A stretch of 64,000 nucleotides of DNA. It comes from Paragonimus skrjabini miyazakii. Its lineage: Eukaryota > Platyhelminthes > Trematoda > Plagiorchiida > Troglotrematidae. The stretch lies in assembly GCA_014338405.1 (NCBI GenBank), contig JTDE01000708.1:155494-219493 (forward strand), given 5' to 3'. Below the pieces are notes generated by a model. The model worked only from the letters and a program-made list of their open reading frames with translations, was not told where the DNA came from and did no database searches. The stretch's first letter is position 1; each line of letters opens with the position of its first letter. This document shows positions 13,400-24,969 of this stretch, one piece after another. Position numbers and translations under genes: made by a program.

Positions 13400-13563
13400 T
13401 TTGTAGCTGGCACATTTCAGTTGGAACCTCTTGAATCCGTTCGTAATCTTCAACGATAACCAAGACACCGTCGACATACTGCTTGAAGACTTTTTCATCC
13501 GTGATGGCGGTTTCCGCCTTTCGTCCAATCTCTGACACGTAAACCTCAATCAGTGATAGTACA
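13400..13563 (-). pseudogene. Possible Penelope-like or other reverse transcriptase fragment
   Basis: On the - strand a run of about 45 codons contains FKQYVDGVLVIVED, which resembles the catalytic YVDD block of reverse transcriptases, with Gly in place of the second Asp. The residues before it (ending ITDEKV) resemble the stretch that precedes the catalytic block in Penelope-like elements. The frame closes with a stop soon after, and I could not follow thumb or GIY-YIG sequence. The family assignment is an inference from a short motif. Confidence 0.35.
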
Positions 13564-16500
13564 AGAAAAATTCTTAACGAGACATCATTAGTTTACTTGA
13601 AGCTCTCGTCCTCGAAATAAAACTCTATACTTTCTGTTCAGACTGAAAGTCGGAGGCTCCAAACTGTTTTGTGGATAGAAATAAAATAGTACGAAAATTT
13701 GATGATCTCATGCGAGTGAACATTAGTGAATAGGAACTTCAAGAAGTTGGATACCATTAATGATGTCTGCACGCATTCCTAGGTGTTGTTGTTGTTGTTG
13801 TTGCTGCTGCTGCTGCTCGAATCGATTAACATTCCCACAAGTAATAGAGAGTGAGCATGCCGTGGATTCAAAGCCAGCAGAAATGATCGATTACACACAT
13901 TTGTAGAAGCCAAGTATCAGGAACAGTAGTATGCGCAAAAGACAACTAACGCTTGCGTTCTGGTTACCTCGGTTTAGCCGGACACGTAGCCCGTAAGTAG
14001 CTTTTGCTTTTATCTATGATTATTGGAATTTTTGCACCAATCTTTGTAATGTTCAGGCCGCAAGTTATGCGACTGAGTACGCGAGAAATGGGTCCATTAT
14101 GTAAAAAAAACTGTTCTTCGCAGAATGTTTTAATGAGTGCATGATACGACAGTTTTCACACTTGGTTCATTTTATCTAAAGTGATCAAATAGCAATGACA
14201 GTTTGTGCTAGTTTTGGAAGCAACAGTGTCCTCCAAATATACACAAGTAAAATAAACATGTGTTATCAAACCTTGTAGAATCCTTTGGAAATCCTCAAGC
14301 ATAGAGGGATTTCTGAATGATAACCGTGTATACCGTAAAAGACCCGTAGGATTAACGGTTATATTCTGTGTAAGAATTATTAATTTCCACTTCGGAGTGA
14401 GCATAGAAAAGTCTTGCTTTCTAAACTTTTGTCATTAGCCAGCATAGCAAATATCTGGTTAAGAATAGAATCATGATTAGTTCAGAATCACCACGGGTGC
14501 TTGCAAAGTCATTTGTGAGATTTACACAAATATTTGTCTGTTCCACTTGGAGTCTGTTTAACTCTTCTTTCACCTTTGGTCCTTGGAATTATGTGGCCCT
14601 CTTGATTTGAATAAATGCGGCTGAGAATTCGAAGTCAACTTAAGGTTAACCTAAGACCAATTCTATCTGCCGAATTTGTCTCCAAGAACAAAATGCCCTT
14701 GACCAAAGATTCCTCGGTTTTCATTTCTCCTGCTGCTATTCTAACCACGTCTGCTATGCCTGATAGATTAACCACGGCCAAACGGATACTGACAATCTTG
14801 GGTTACCACTTACATTGACAAAATTCCTCCTTGACTACGATATGAAACACGATCATTGCGCTTTCCCAATCACAAAATTCATCGCTCAGTTTAAGTTCGC
14901 GAAGCTGACTACTCTGAGGACAATTAGGGTAATCCCCTTCCGGAAACGATGTCGATGATCGTTACTGACACTCCGATGCTACTTTCCATACGAACGGGCT
15001 GACTCCTGAGTTGCAACTGAACAGGATAGTGCGGGGGCCTACAGCATTTTCTTGTGACAGCGCTCCAAAAGCTAACATATGTAGAGTCTTTTTTGGGGAA
15101 CCCTCAGTAGCTTTCATCGGTCTCTTTATTGAATCAGGTTTTCGACGAAAATAAAATTTTAAATGTCGCACTCGAGCCAACTTTCTAATTTTCAACACGC
15201 TGTTAACAAACGGCTCGCTATTGACAATACTCGTTAACAAAGAAGCATCACTTTTCATATTGTTAGAGTTTAAACGAGTTGCTGTTATGTTCCAGTGATG
15301 TGACTGTTGATTTGGTGATGCTTTCAATCACACCCCCTTTCGTCTGTTCTGGAGACAACATTTCCACTCTGTGGTAAAAGTTCGTGCATCCTATCACGTT
15401 AGCTTGAACTCAATCTCCCAAAGTAAATTTTCACATGCCTGTTCGCTCTGGACAACCTAATGCAAACAGAATGGGATTGTTTTTCTTGCAATGTAGATTG
15501 TTTTATATTTCGGTTGAAATCAGTTATCGTAATCTTATTGCAAAGGGTGCTTGTTCAACGCCAGAAGGAAGTTAGTTGTAACCTGATGCGACTTCCAGAA
15601 AAAGCATCTCTCAATCTAGATATGCTGATATTCAATCCATGCCTCACTCGATGTGTCGATTGCATTGGTAATGTTACCCCTTGTTTCTAGTATATAATGC
15701 ATCCAAATATCCCTCTCTTCGGCAGCTCAGAAATTGTCGAAGTAATTTACTTTTGTGGGTCATTGGTAGAACAATAGTTTGTTGCAACACAGTTGAAAGT
15801 TTAAGAATTCTGAATGTCTTCACTTTTAACGGTTCTAAACGAATACTGTTGGATTTACACATGCAGTACATTCAAGTTGTGTGGATTAACGCAACAGTAC
15901 GGTCAAGTTCCCCATCACGAACAGATAATACTGTAAGTTCAAGTAGACGGACTACAAACTGGCAGAGAAACGGGGCCTGTTACTCAAGTATGGTTACAGA
16001 ATGTGTGTTGAAGATACCAAGTCTTACTGCATCGGCAAACTTCACATTTGGCCTAAGGGTCCGGGACCGTAATCAATAGCCTTCGAGGTAACTGAAGATC
16101 AAGGACAATTTCGACCAACATGAACGCCACCAAAAACTGTGAATTATTCAGAAGTGAAATTGCAACTATTGTCTGTTTACAAGGACATTTATTTGGCTTA
16201 TTGACAGACTGATCTTTCTGGTAATAATCCGGTCGTTTGGTTGGTCGATTAATTTTTTGTTTCACTGGTTAGTGAACTGCCAGATGATGAAGGTGATTTG
16301 TTGGAATATCCGCACCAAATTTAGTACGAATGAAGTCAGACAGTTTGGGCGTCGTGTTTAGCATGTTATTAATAAATGGATAGAGAATAACACAACGTTA
16401 CGAATATCACAACGTGATTTGTTAGTTTGTAACCAAACTAACTGATTGATTAGGTTCTGATCTGTTTGCTAAGTTATCCAGTTGATCTGTGTGGTGGATT

Positions 16501-16704
16501 ACTAAAAATTGGGCTAAAAACATCAATCCCTCAGTATGATCGCTTTCTTGCTATTGTTTACTTCTCATCTGTAAGTTTTGATCACCGCATTCTTAGTTGA
16601 CTGAACCGAAAATAATTTATTTGCGATTAGAGTACCTTAATTAATGCTTATCGATAATGATTTATTTAACCAATAATTTGCGTTGACAATTTGACGAAAT
16701 GCGA
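13564..16704. other. Unassigned DNA with a GTT/GCT microsatellite
   Basis: A trinucleotide tract lies at 13785-13817. Two medium-length open frames (14962-15327 on - and 15681-16079 on +) have no recognisable motif and no supporting splice context. A loosely repetitive T/G-rich stretch covers about 16190-16290 and 16440-16500. Confidence 0.5.
13785..13817 (+). repeat. (GTT)n-(GCT)n trinucleotide microsatellite
   Basis: Six GTT-type units run into five GCT-type units with no interruption. It is followed by TCGAATCGATTAACATTCCC, which looks unique in the window. Confidence 0.95.
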
Positions 16705-16985
16705 ACAGATGGATTAGTAACTATGGCATCTAGAATAGTCTCATTTGCGAAAACTCTGGACTTCAGCTGAATTCGAACCACCGACAGAAACAATATGCAT
16801 AAACGCGGCAGATGCTCTACCAGCTGAGCTACGAAGCCACGCCGGAAGCTGAGAAATTTCACATTTGTACCCAGTTACCCACACAACCAACCGTGTTGTA
16901 TGGAATCTACTAAATGATCAGGCCGATTGACTGCCCAAGCAGGATTTCTCGATCAATTCACGCTGGAGACTATCAACGCAACCGA
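16705..16985 (-). repeat. SINE-like family A copy, first of a tandem pair
   Basis: Read on the - strand, this copy has a clear tRNA-like core with A-box TAGCTCAGCTGGTAGAGC and B-box GTGGTTCGAATTCAGC, flanked by the family's 5' and 3' parts. It directly abuts a second copy in the same orientation (16998-17290). Confidence 0.8.
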
Positions 16986-16997
16986 TGAACATTGACA

Positions 16998-17290
16998 TTG
17001 AATTACTGATAGGTAGTTTGGCAGATTTGATAATTTGGAAGAGATCCATTTGCGAAAACTCTGGACATCGGCTGGATTCGAACCAGCGACAGAAACACCA
17101 TGCCCAAACGCGGCAAGCGCTCTACCAGCTGAGCTACGAAACCACGCCGGAAGCTCAGAGATTTCACATTTGGACCTAGTCACCCACCCAACCAACTGTG
17201 TCATACGGAATCCACTAAATGATCAAGCCGATTGACTGCCCAATCAAGATTTATCGATCAGTTCACGTTGCAAACCACGAACGCCACGAT
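16998..17290 (-). repeat. SINE-like family A copy, second of a tandem pair
   Basis: This is the best-preserved family A copy. On the - strand the tRNA-like core keeps both promoter boxes: A-box GTAGCTCAGCTGGTAGAGC and B-box/T-arm GCTGGTTCGAATCCAGC. The 3' part then reads towards the CAAACTACCTATCAGTAATT-type end. A short inverted fragment of the same 3' part lies just to the right at 17297-17350 on the + strand. Confidence 0.85.
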
Positions 17291-17296
17291 TGTTCG

Positions 17297-17350
17297 CAAA
17301 TGGGTCTCTTCTAAATTAACAAATCTGCCAAACCACTTATCAGAAATGTG
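17297..17350 (+). repeat. SINE-like family A, 3' fragment
   Basis: Only the 3' part of family A is present (TCGCAAATGGGTCTCTTC onwards), inverted relative to the adjacent tandem pair. Confidence 0.65.
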
Positions 17351-18229
17351 GAATCATCAAATTGTTAAAAGTGGAGAAAAGATTATCAGAGGTTTTATGG
17401 TTAAAATCAGACTTTTGATCTCTCAACTGAGATAACAGATTAACACTGACACCTAGGAAACTCGCTGTTTTCAAGGAAGAATTTTTGCCTTCACACAAAT
17501 TTGTCGGCAACAATAGTCCAAAATACAAATCCATGGACTTTTCTTTGCTGAGTATTGGTAATAAAAAGAAAGACGTTAGCCAGGACACAATGAATAATTT
17601 AAACTTTGTGTACACCGATTCGTAGGAAACAAGAAATTCCATTTTCGATAGCCACGCCAGATGAAGTCCCACGTACCCTTCAATCCTCCTGGTATCATAG
17701 GTTTCTGACATGTGATGGAGCCGTATAATCAAACGGAAAGATCTAACCTGTAAGTCACAAGCCACACACTAACCGTTGAACATGCCATCAATTTGTTTAA
17801 AACCACATGTTGTCGAGAACCGTCAACACAAAAAGTGTATGTGACAGTGCGTCTTCGTCGAGCGAAAATGGTTGTTGCTTTCGTAGAAATCACTGAAACG
17901 GGAATCATTTTTCGATAGGAGCTTCCACCAGATGTAAAACCCAATTAAGTATGGAAATGTCTTTCATTATGTCAACTAAGTCAAACTTGGATGTTACTAA
18001 TTTGTCAATGTTGAAAACCACTCCGCTGTAAATCCAGAGGGGAATACGCAGAACCCCTGTTCACTGGTTGATTTAAGACTAGCCATGAAGAGGAGATGGG
18101 GGAATTACAAAGAAATGAATACAAACTATGGCAATCTACTGCTTTCGGCCTAGTACGATTATTGATGTTTTCTTGAATCTCGCATCTATTACACTCTAAA
18201 AAAGATTGACTTGACGTTTCTTGTCTAAC
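17351..18229. other. Unassigned DNA
   Basis: No gene was recognised. A 141-codon frame on the - strand (17340-17765) has mixed hydrophobic stretches but no family motif. It begins inside SINE-derived sequence, so I do not call it. Confidence 0.4.
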
Positions 18230-18492
18230 TATTTGCTTATCAAAATAGCCCTTTGGTTGTTTAACAGGTCTGCTTGGTTTTAAAATGGTTGAGTAACTAA
18301 TTTCTAGTTGAATGGTTATGTGAGTACCTGATTATTTGATCGATTATTCACTATGATTGATTGGTCGTTTCATTAAGTAACTGACTGACTACCTGACAGA
18401 GTAAGTGATGTGTTCATTGGTCGATTACCGGCTTGATAAATTGTTTTGCTTACAGGTTAGTTGGTTAGTTGATTAACTAAATAGTTAGCTGA
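18230..18492 (+). repeat. Degenerate T/G-rich tandem repeat
   Basis: The + strand is built of drifting short units of the types TTGATTGATTGGT, TAACTGACTGAC and GGTTAGTTGGTTAGTTGA over about 260 bp. The units are too diverged for a fixed period by eye. Similar composition appears at 9815-9900 and 16190-16500. Confidence 0.5.
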
Positions 18493-18994
18493 CTTTCCGG
18501 ACAAGTTTGGGAATTAGGTTTAAGGCGAAATCGAATAAATGATGAATAGTTATGAGAACTGGTATTTCCCACCCACCCCCCGACCCACGCACACCATTTT
18601 CCCACCGAATTGTCAATACGGTAATGAATTTTGAACCCACTATGTTCCCCCTCTCTCACCTCCACACAGCTACTGCGCGCATTAAATCATTCAGACCAAG
18701 CGTTAGGTTGAACTAAAATTATCGCATAACCGCGCTCTGTACACATTATAACTCGTTTCATTTACACCTCGTTTCCATTCTCTAATCGGGTGTTGGCCTT
18801 GTGATTACTTCTGATTGAACCCGGTTTTTAGACAAGCTGGAGCGGGATATCAGGCTATACAATAATTAAATAATTAAAAATATGTAATTTGGCGAAGTCC
18901 GCTCAAGATTTAACTGACTAAACAAGACGTGTGTGTTGATTAATTGGCTTAATTAGTGACCTGGCGTTTCCGGGCTGACTCGCAAGTCAGTAGT

Positions 18995-19145
18995 TGCAAG
19001 TAAATAGTTTGGCATATTAGTTAACTTAGAAGAGACCCAAATGTCGAAAACCGGGAGCTCGACTGGATTTGGAACCCAAACCCAAACAGCATTCCCAGAG
19101 GTGGCATGGGCTGTACCATTCATAGCAAATGTGCATCATGGAAAC
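18995..19145 (-). repeat. SINE-like family A copy, degenerate
   Basis: The 3' part (AGTTTGGCATATTAGTTAAC, then AGAGACCCAAATGTCGAAAA) and a decayed tRNA-like core can be followed on the - strand. The B-box is damaged (TTCCAAATCCAG). Confidence 0.5.
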
Positions 19146-19396
19146 AGGTCATGTTGTTACCCAGCTAATTCGTTTGAAGTGTTGTTGCGTAATCGGAATC
19201 CGAAGTTGCTTGCTCTCTCCGAAGCAATGTTAATCAATACTCGCCATCCGGTCCTGTGTGTGTAAAGACTGTTGACTCACGCAGTTTGTCTGCCCTGGAA
19301 CTGATAACATTCCTTTTTTTGTGTAAACCCAATCGTTGATTGTTTCTATTCGTGTTGCTATCTGAATGTCCTATATAATCCAATGTTTTACGTTCG

Positions 19397-19447
19397 TGAG
19401 TGAAGAGAGTAAACGAAATGTTAACATCTCGCGACGTATGTTTTCTA
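19397..19447 (+). repeat. Dispersed repeat family C, copy 1
   Basis: This segment contains GAGAGTAAACGAAATGTTAA followed by CATCTCGCGACGTATG. Closely related stretches occur at 32788-32870 and 43480-43560. The family has no recognised origin. Confidence 0.6.
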
Positions 19448-19514
19448 TCGTTACTGGTGAACAGGATAAAGGGAACTCAGTGTTTTGAATATACCACACG
19501 AGACAGTCGGACGG

Positions 19515-19600
19515 ATGGGCACCAGAATCTAAATGTGAAGTTTTCTAGCTCCCGGCGTGATTTCGTAGCTCAGCTGGTAGACAGCGTGTAGCATTTGGCA
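19515..19600 (+). repeat. SINE-like family A, core fragment
   Basis: A sharp A-box region (TTCGTAGCTCAGCTGGTAGA) and the preceding family A sequence are present. The copy ends abruptly after the A-box at TAGACAGCGTGTAGC, just before a family B copy on the other strand begins. Confidence 0.65.
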
Positions 19601-19609
19601 TGCTATTTT

Positions 19610-20000
19610 CATACAGATTGAAAATCATCCTCAATTGATCGCAGCTGTCGCATTCCCATAAACTTTTCAGTCGGCCCCTTTCGACCAACAGAAGCACTAG
19701 ACTCGAGTTTCGCTCTCATTGGAGCTCGTCAGTAGTGCATGTTCTCGCCACTGCCGGGACTAGAACCACAGCCACGCTGTTCATGAGGCAACCGTGTTTA
19801 CCAATGCCCAATTCACCTCATATTAGGCATGACCGAATTATCATATGTGAACACCCAACCACTTTCGCTTGTGAGTAATGATCAGGTTGCCCGATCGCCT
19901 CGAGAGGAGACACAGTTACTGTCTGTTAACTCCAATATATAACCCCTCGACTTGGACTTCTTTCGAAGTTGAAATCACAGAAATCATTGAGTTGTTGAGC
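19610..20000 (-). repeat. SINE-like family B copy, near full length
   Basis: On the - strand the whole family B order is visible: the 5' module with ATTACTCACAAGCGAAAGTG, then the A-box-like and B-box-like parts (GGTTCTAGTCCCGG), the GCGAAACTCGAGTCTAGTGC block and the GGGAATGCGACAGCTGCGAT block. It is about 390 bp. A second - strand 3' fragment lies at 20005-20070. Confidence 0.75.
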
Positions 20001-20004
20001 GGTA

Positions 20005-20070
20005 TTTGATTACTGATGAGTAGTGGGGGATTTTGATTTTCACATAGATTGAACATCACTACTTCATTGA
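20005..20070 (-). repeat. SINE-like family B, 3' end fragment
   Basis: Read on the - strand it carries the GATGTTCAATC and CCCCCACTACTCATCAGTAA end of family B, next to the near-full copy at 19610-20000. Confidence 0.6.
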
Positions 20071-20394
20071 TGGTTTGAATTTAGCCGATGGTCAGATTTT
20101 TCACAATCGGAGTCTTCTAAATTCAACAGATGTCTTTTTTTGGTTCAACACAAAAACCACCGGAGTTGGGGTGCCCCAGGATTAAGTACAGTGGTTCGCC
20201 AACTGCCCGGTCGCAGCTTCGTCCTTCTGTCAGTGTGCAAGAGAGATAGAGAAATGAGGTCAAGACATGTCAGACTTACTGGCCGCTTCGTCTCAAACAA
20301 TGCCACCATAACCCACTGTTCAGTGCATTAGGGTTGGGATCAGCTTGATGTTTCTAGACAACGGACTCAGGCCTGCCAGCATCATTGATTTGAG

Positions 20395-20605
20395 TACAAT
20401 TAAATTCAAATGACACAGTGGTCAACACGGTTGCCTCGGAGTTCTAGTCCCGGCTGTAGCAAGGATATGCACTATTGACGAGCTCAATGAGAGAGAAGCT
20501 CGAGTCTAGTGCTTCTGTTGATCGAAAGGAGCCGACTGGAAACTCTACAGGAATGCGACAACTGCGATTAATTGTGAATGATGTTCAGTCTATATGAAAT
20601 TCCAC
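20395..20605 (+). repeat. SINE-like family B copy
   Basis: The copy starts at the A-box-like segment (ACAGTGGTCAACACGGTTGC), continues through the B-box-like GGAGTTCTAGTCCCGG and the CTCGAGTCTAGTGCTTCTGT block, and ends near GATGTTCAGTC. A short deletion removes the anticodon-arm region found in other copies. Confidence 0.75.
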
Positions 20606-22999
20606 TCTGTTTATTGTATAGATATGGCCAGCAGGCCTAAGCTTACCACCCTTGGTGCAGTGTTGCATGAATATTGATTTATGAACAGAAATCAACTTAC
20701 TGAAGTACAAAATGTTTCCTCTGAAGAAAAACCTCTGATTGGATGACATACAAAACAGTGTCATGCATCCGGACCCAGGCGAGTGGCCCGAAGTGAATGG
20801 GACAGATTTACTTTGTAAAAACGTGCATGCTATCACGCTGTCACGATTACTACTTGGGCCTCAAAAATACCGTTACAAGTATTCCGAAGTATTATTTATC
20901 ACCTAGAAAAAAAATATACTATTGAGAGGCCCTGATTTAGACATTGCTGTGATCATTACAATGTCACAATTCATAGGTGATGATTGATAACGATAGGTTC
21001 GAGTGGTTCGAACCGAGAGATAGAAAACAAATTGCAAACTAACATGTTTTACACTGTTCAGCGTTTACTGTTTTGCGATAGCACAATTACACGACGGTTG
21101 GGAGGTTATTGGGTTTTTGGGCTTAGAAAATAATAATATAACGAGAATCTGAATTTAGGAACTAGTGATCGGTACATCGAAATGGCTTCAAGTGTTCTAA
21201 GGACTTCAAAATGTAGACCGGTCAAACGCAGTTTGCCTTTTTGCTTTTTAACTGGAGGACTCTTAGTGTGTATTGCAACTACTTCGGTTATGTTAGTAAG
21301 TTCAGGCGATGATTGCGATTGGTGTTTCTTACATATTAAACTATTCCACTTCATTCTATTCAATAAAGGTTAATTAACGGTTATTTTTTGGTGTTAGTTT
21401 GGAACCGATTACTTTAATGCACGCAGACTGAACTGTCCAAAAGGACGTTCCTCGGGAGAACTAGTAGGTTTCCTACAGACTATGAAGCAACATCTGTAGG
21501 GGCCCAAAGCTCGATTCCGTACTCCGTTGCCGTAGGCAATAAGTACTACCTGAAATAATGGTTACTTCAAATGCCGTTAGTCACTCATCAACAACGACAT
21601 ATGCCTCAGCGTTGTGGTACAATAGAGATGTTCCGCTCACTTGTCCACGATTCACCTGATTGTACCTGACTTGTCTCTCTGCCGCCGAGACCACTTTGCG
21701 CCCCAGTTGTTAGAGTAGATTGTCCTGGGCGCATAGTTATATGTACAAGTTATCTGCTAGCCCTTGTGTTCCTCAGAGGTATTATAGGTTCCCCGCTTAA
21801 TCGCAAGATATCAGTGGATATAAGAGTCCCTAGGTTCACATGCAACTAAGTTTATCCGACCTCTCTGGAACAGACATCTTCTACTTACATTCGTACTGGT
21901 CAACATAATTAAGTGTATGACATCTAGAATGAACATGTCAAAGGCGGGCACGTGAAGCTCAGCACGTAAGCTAAAATGTTATCCGTCAATTCTTGTTCCA
22001 TTTTTGCTACATTGGCATTCACGCACGGCAACCCATTCCGAATACAAGAAAACTACTCATATTCAATATTTTCTACACGTATACTGATACTTCTGTAGTC
22101 TACTGATGAAATAATTGCTGACAAGCTGTACACGTGAAAAGGAGGCTTACTATCTACATGTCTGTAGACCAAAAGGACTGTCACCTCACGTTGGCTCATA
22201 GGACCTGTAGTGTGTCACCTATTATTATCGAACTGATTTGCTGTCATGTTGAAAATCTAGAGGCGATACTGTAAACAACCATTTAGCAAAAATGTGTGAC
22301 TTTTGTTTTCAAAAAGTCTATAAGAACAGGGTAGTTTTTGTCATCTTAAACTAGGATTAAACAAACCAAGGAGCTATAGTGGGTTGTCAGGTTAATCTTT
22401 TTGAGAAATCGATAACTCTTGGCTACGGTTGTTTACTGGAGGTTTGAACGCTGTTTTTCCAATGGAATCTAAGAACACATGATGGATCGGAAGTACAGAT
22501 AGAAACTGATGATCCCTACTTTTCTCACAAAACAAATCATCGTCGTAGATTTTTCAGTGTGGCTGTGAATACGGATAACACAACTATGAGTTCTGCTTTG
22601 ATCTAAATAGAGGTCATCAAGGCAACAACTGTGGCCAAAATCTTTCGTCCTCGGAAACTGTCACTCATAAGTGTGAGCGCAGGGTCTCGGATAGATACAC
22701 AGAACTGTGGATTAGTCAAATAATTTCGTGGATTTTGTCAATACGAAGGATAGCTAAAGAGCTTAATCTTACTGAAACAAACAAGAACATTATCCAAAAA
22801 TATTTAACTGTAAACAAAACAAAAACCTCTTGTTCTCAAGAATTCATGTAGTTTCATGATTTTTCCGTTAATGCCTTTGAAGTTTGCGTAAGCAAATTAT
22901 CGTTTAGCACCCACTGTAATATAACTTATTTACATAATATTACCTTGTGTTAATGATAATCGCTGTGCGCTTCAATGTTGATACTTGGCTAGAGACAAT
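20606..22999. other. Unassigned DNA
   Basis: No gene or known repeat was recognised. The stretch 21420-21900 is less AT-rich than its surroundings and could be an old repeat, but I found no second copy in the window. Confidence 0.45.
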
Positions 23000-23600
23000 G
23001 TGTTCACAACCATTCTAGTGGGTTAATCTTGGGTGGCAACTCTCGGTTTGAGAGGGTAATTTCTGTGGTCGGCAAATCTAGATTGACTCTTCCTCAACCG
23101 CCGCTTCGAAAACCAAAAGTGATCAGGAATAACAGCTTCAATATTCCGGTTCCTTTTCTCTCAAAAATGGAGGCGGGTCTGCCGGGGTTCTTCTTTGAGT
23201 TCCAGAAATACATTTAAACCAGCCCGCTGGCATGTTTTTATCGACATCCTTCCAGCATTCCTCCATCATCTTTCGCACCTTAGATGAGCCATAGACTTCA
23301 ACAACTTGTGAATCAATTAGACCTTACATCTCAGTCGCTCATTGTTGGTAACTATTGGCAACTGTGGTGCTGTTCGTGTAAGTTCACTTTCTTCACGGTA
23401 TGTACAAATCTGCCTGCATCTGATGTACTTTCTTTTGCAAGCCGACAGAAAACGTCGTTTTTAGTCCTACAATTCCAACTAACGAAAGTTTCAATGAACT
23501 GCTGGTTGTTCTGTTTCTGCTGTTTCATTAAGTCTTCAGCAACAAACCGAAATAACCTTACGTTAAGTGGCGAAAATTAGTTTTTCTCTGGACAGAACTG
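23000..23600 (-). pseudogene. Possible retroelement gag-like remnant
   Basis: On the - strand two short open stretches look protein-coding. One, near 23470-23530, reads EDLMKQQKQNNQQFIETF, similar in style to the gag start at 34.88 kb (both are Gln-rich leading helices). The other, near 23140-23310, includes KVRKMMEECWKDVDKN and PADPPPFLREKEPEY. They are in different frames with stops between. Gag origin is an inference; it could also be a broken host exon. Confidence 0.25.
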
Positions 23601-24844
23601 TCTGAGCCCAAATGCTGCCTGTCTGTGCTCACGCACTTCATTATTCACTACTTTGAACCCCGTTACTAGTGCACTTTATTCCAATCTATGTTGATTCATT
23701 CAGATCTACACATTCAAATTTAAACCTCCCATCTTATAAAGACTTCCATATCCATCTTAAAAATGCGTTAACCATTCTGTTCATTGTTCTGCTGTCGTAC
23801 ACAAACTATATCTCTTCTTGCCACGTCTACTGATCTTTCTACATAAGCTTACAAACCATTCACCAGTATCTGTTGTGAGGGAAGTCGAGAATAAATTTCA
23901 ACAGTCAATATTCTTAATGGATCAACCTCGCTTGCATAATCCGTCTTTAATCCACAAAGACAATACAAGTGTGTTGTGTTTATTCAATTATGCTAGCTTT
24001 TAATCCGTGTGCACCGCTAAAATATTTACCACCACCACCCCCTGAATGAATAAATCTGTCGAGGTGGTGAACTTCATTAGTGCACCCGACTCAATATCAT
24101 TTGACCGAGCTCTGTGAAAAATAAAAAACTTTTGATGGGTGCTGAAAACGGAGTGAACATGCATAAAATAGCAAACAGTTCGGATCAATAGCTGCGTACT
24201 TCCCACGGTTTATCTGAATCGTCTGAGCAATACACTGTCGTTCTTCATTTTTGTATTTAATAATGTGAACAGTCTGACGGAACTGACCAATATGACAATG
24301 ACTTAGTTATCATCTGAAATCCTAGGGTAAGCTTTCCAGGGCTTAGTTCGAATCACGATATCACTTGTGTAATGACCACATTTCACAACACTTACCTGAT
24401 TACGGTTGAGTCACACGAAGTGACAGTTCAGTTGTCACTATCTAAGCTTGAACAAATGACCATCAGGCTGAATATGTTCATGGAAGATATTTGTACTTGA
24501 AGATTGGGGCAAAGCGTTCAATAAATCTTAAAGACTATAAATTCTATTGTTAAAATGCTGTCGCGATGCACAAAAGTACAAAACTGGTATGTCCTGTGCA
24601 GCATCCTTTTAGAAGCATGTCGTTCCTTTCCAATGTTTGAATCTTTCTGACGTCTCGGCCCGAAAGACCATGTTCAGGCCCGGCTCTTTCAATCCGTTTT
24701 TTATCCGCCAGCTATCTAGTATATTGCAGGTAATCTGTCACAGCAGACTAGCCGAAAACAGAGAAGGACAGAGTTACGAACAACCTGTATGTAACATCAT
24801 ACATGTCAAGCATGCATATAACTGACTTCAAACCAACCGCTCAA

Positions 24845-24873
24845 AGTATGTGAATCGATCAAACCAAACTAAT
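24845..24873 (+). repeat. Dispersed repeat family D, copy 1
   Basis: The segment around TATGTGAATCGATCAAAC recurs almost unchanged at 32986-33014, and related sequence follows it in both places. The origin is unknown. Confidence 0.55.
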
Positions 24874-24942
24874 AAGAAAAACGTGAGGTAAATAAGAACA
24901 ATCGCTAGGTCACAGCAACCCAAACGTAACCCATAGTAGCGT

Positions 24943-24969
24943 CTGTGTGTTTGTGTGTGCGTGTGTGTG
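24943..24969 (+). repeat. GT-rich microsatellite
   Basis: An interrupted (TG)n tract broken by TT and GC dinucleotides. Confidence 0.9.

Noticed and set aside
14962..15327. 121-codon - strand frame
   Set aside because: No recognisable motif, domain or neighbour; length is within chance expectation for a 64 kb window.
15681..16079. 132-codon + strand frame
   Set aside because: No motif or splice support; likely chance.
16800..17140. tRNA genes suggested by strong A- and B-box sequences (also at 19545-19590, 29840-30225, 49190-49250)
   Set aside because: The same flanking sequence occurs around each, so they are SINE-like copies. No copy gives a convincing acceptor stem.
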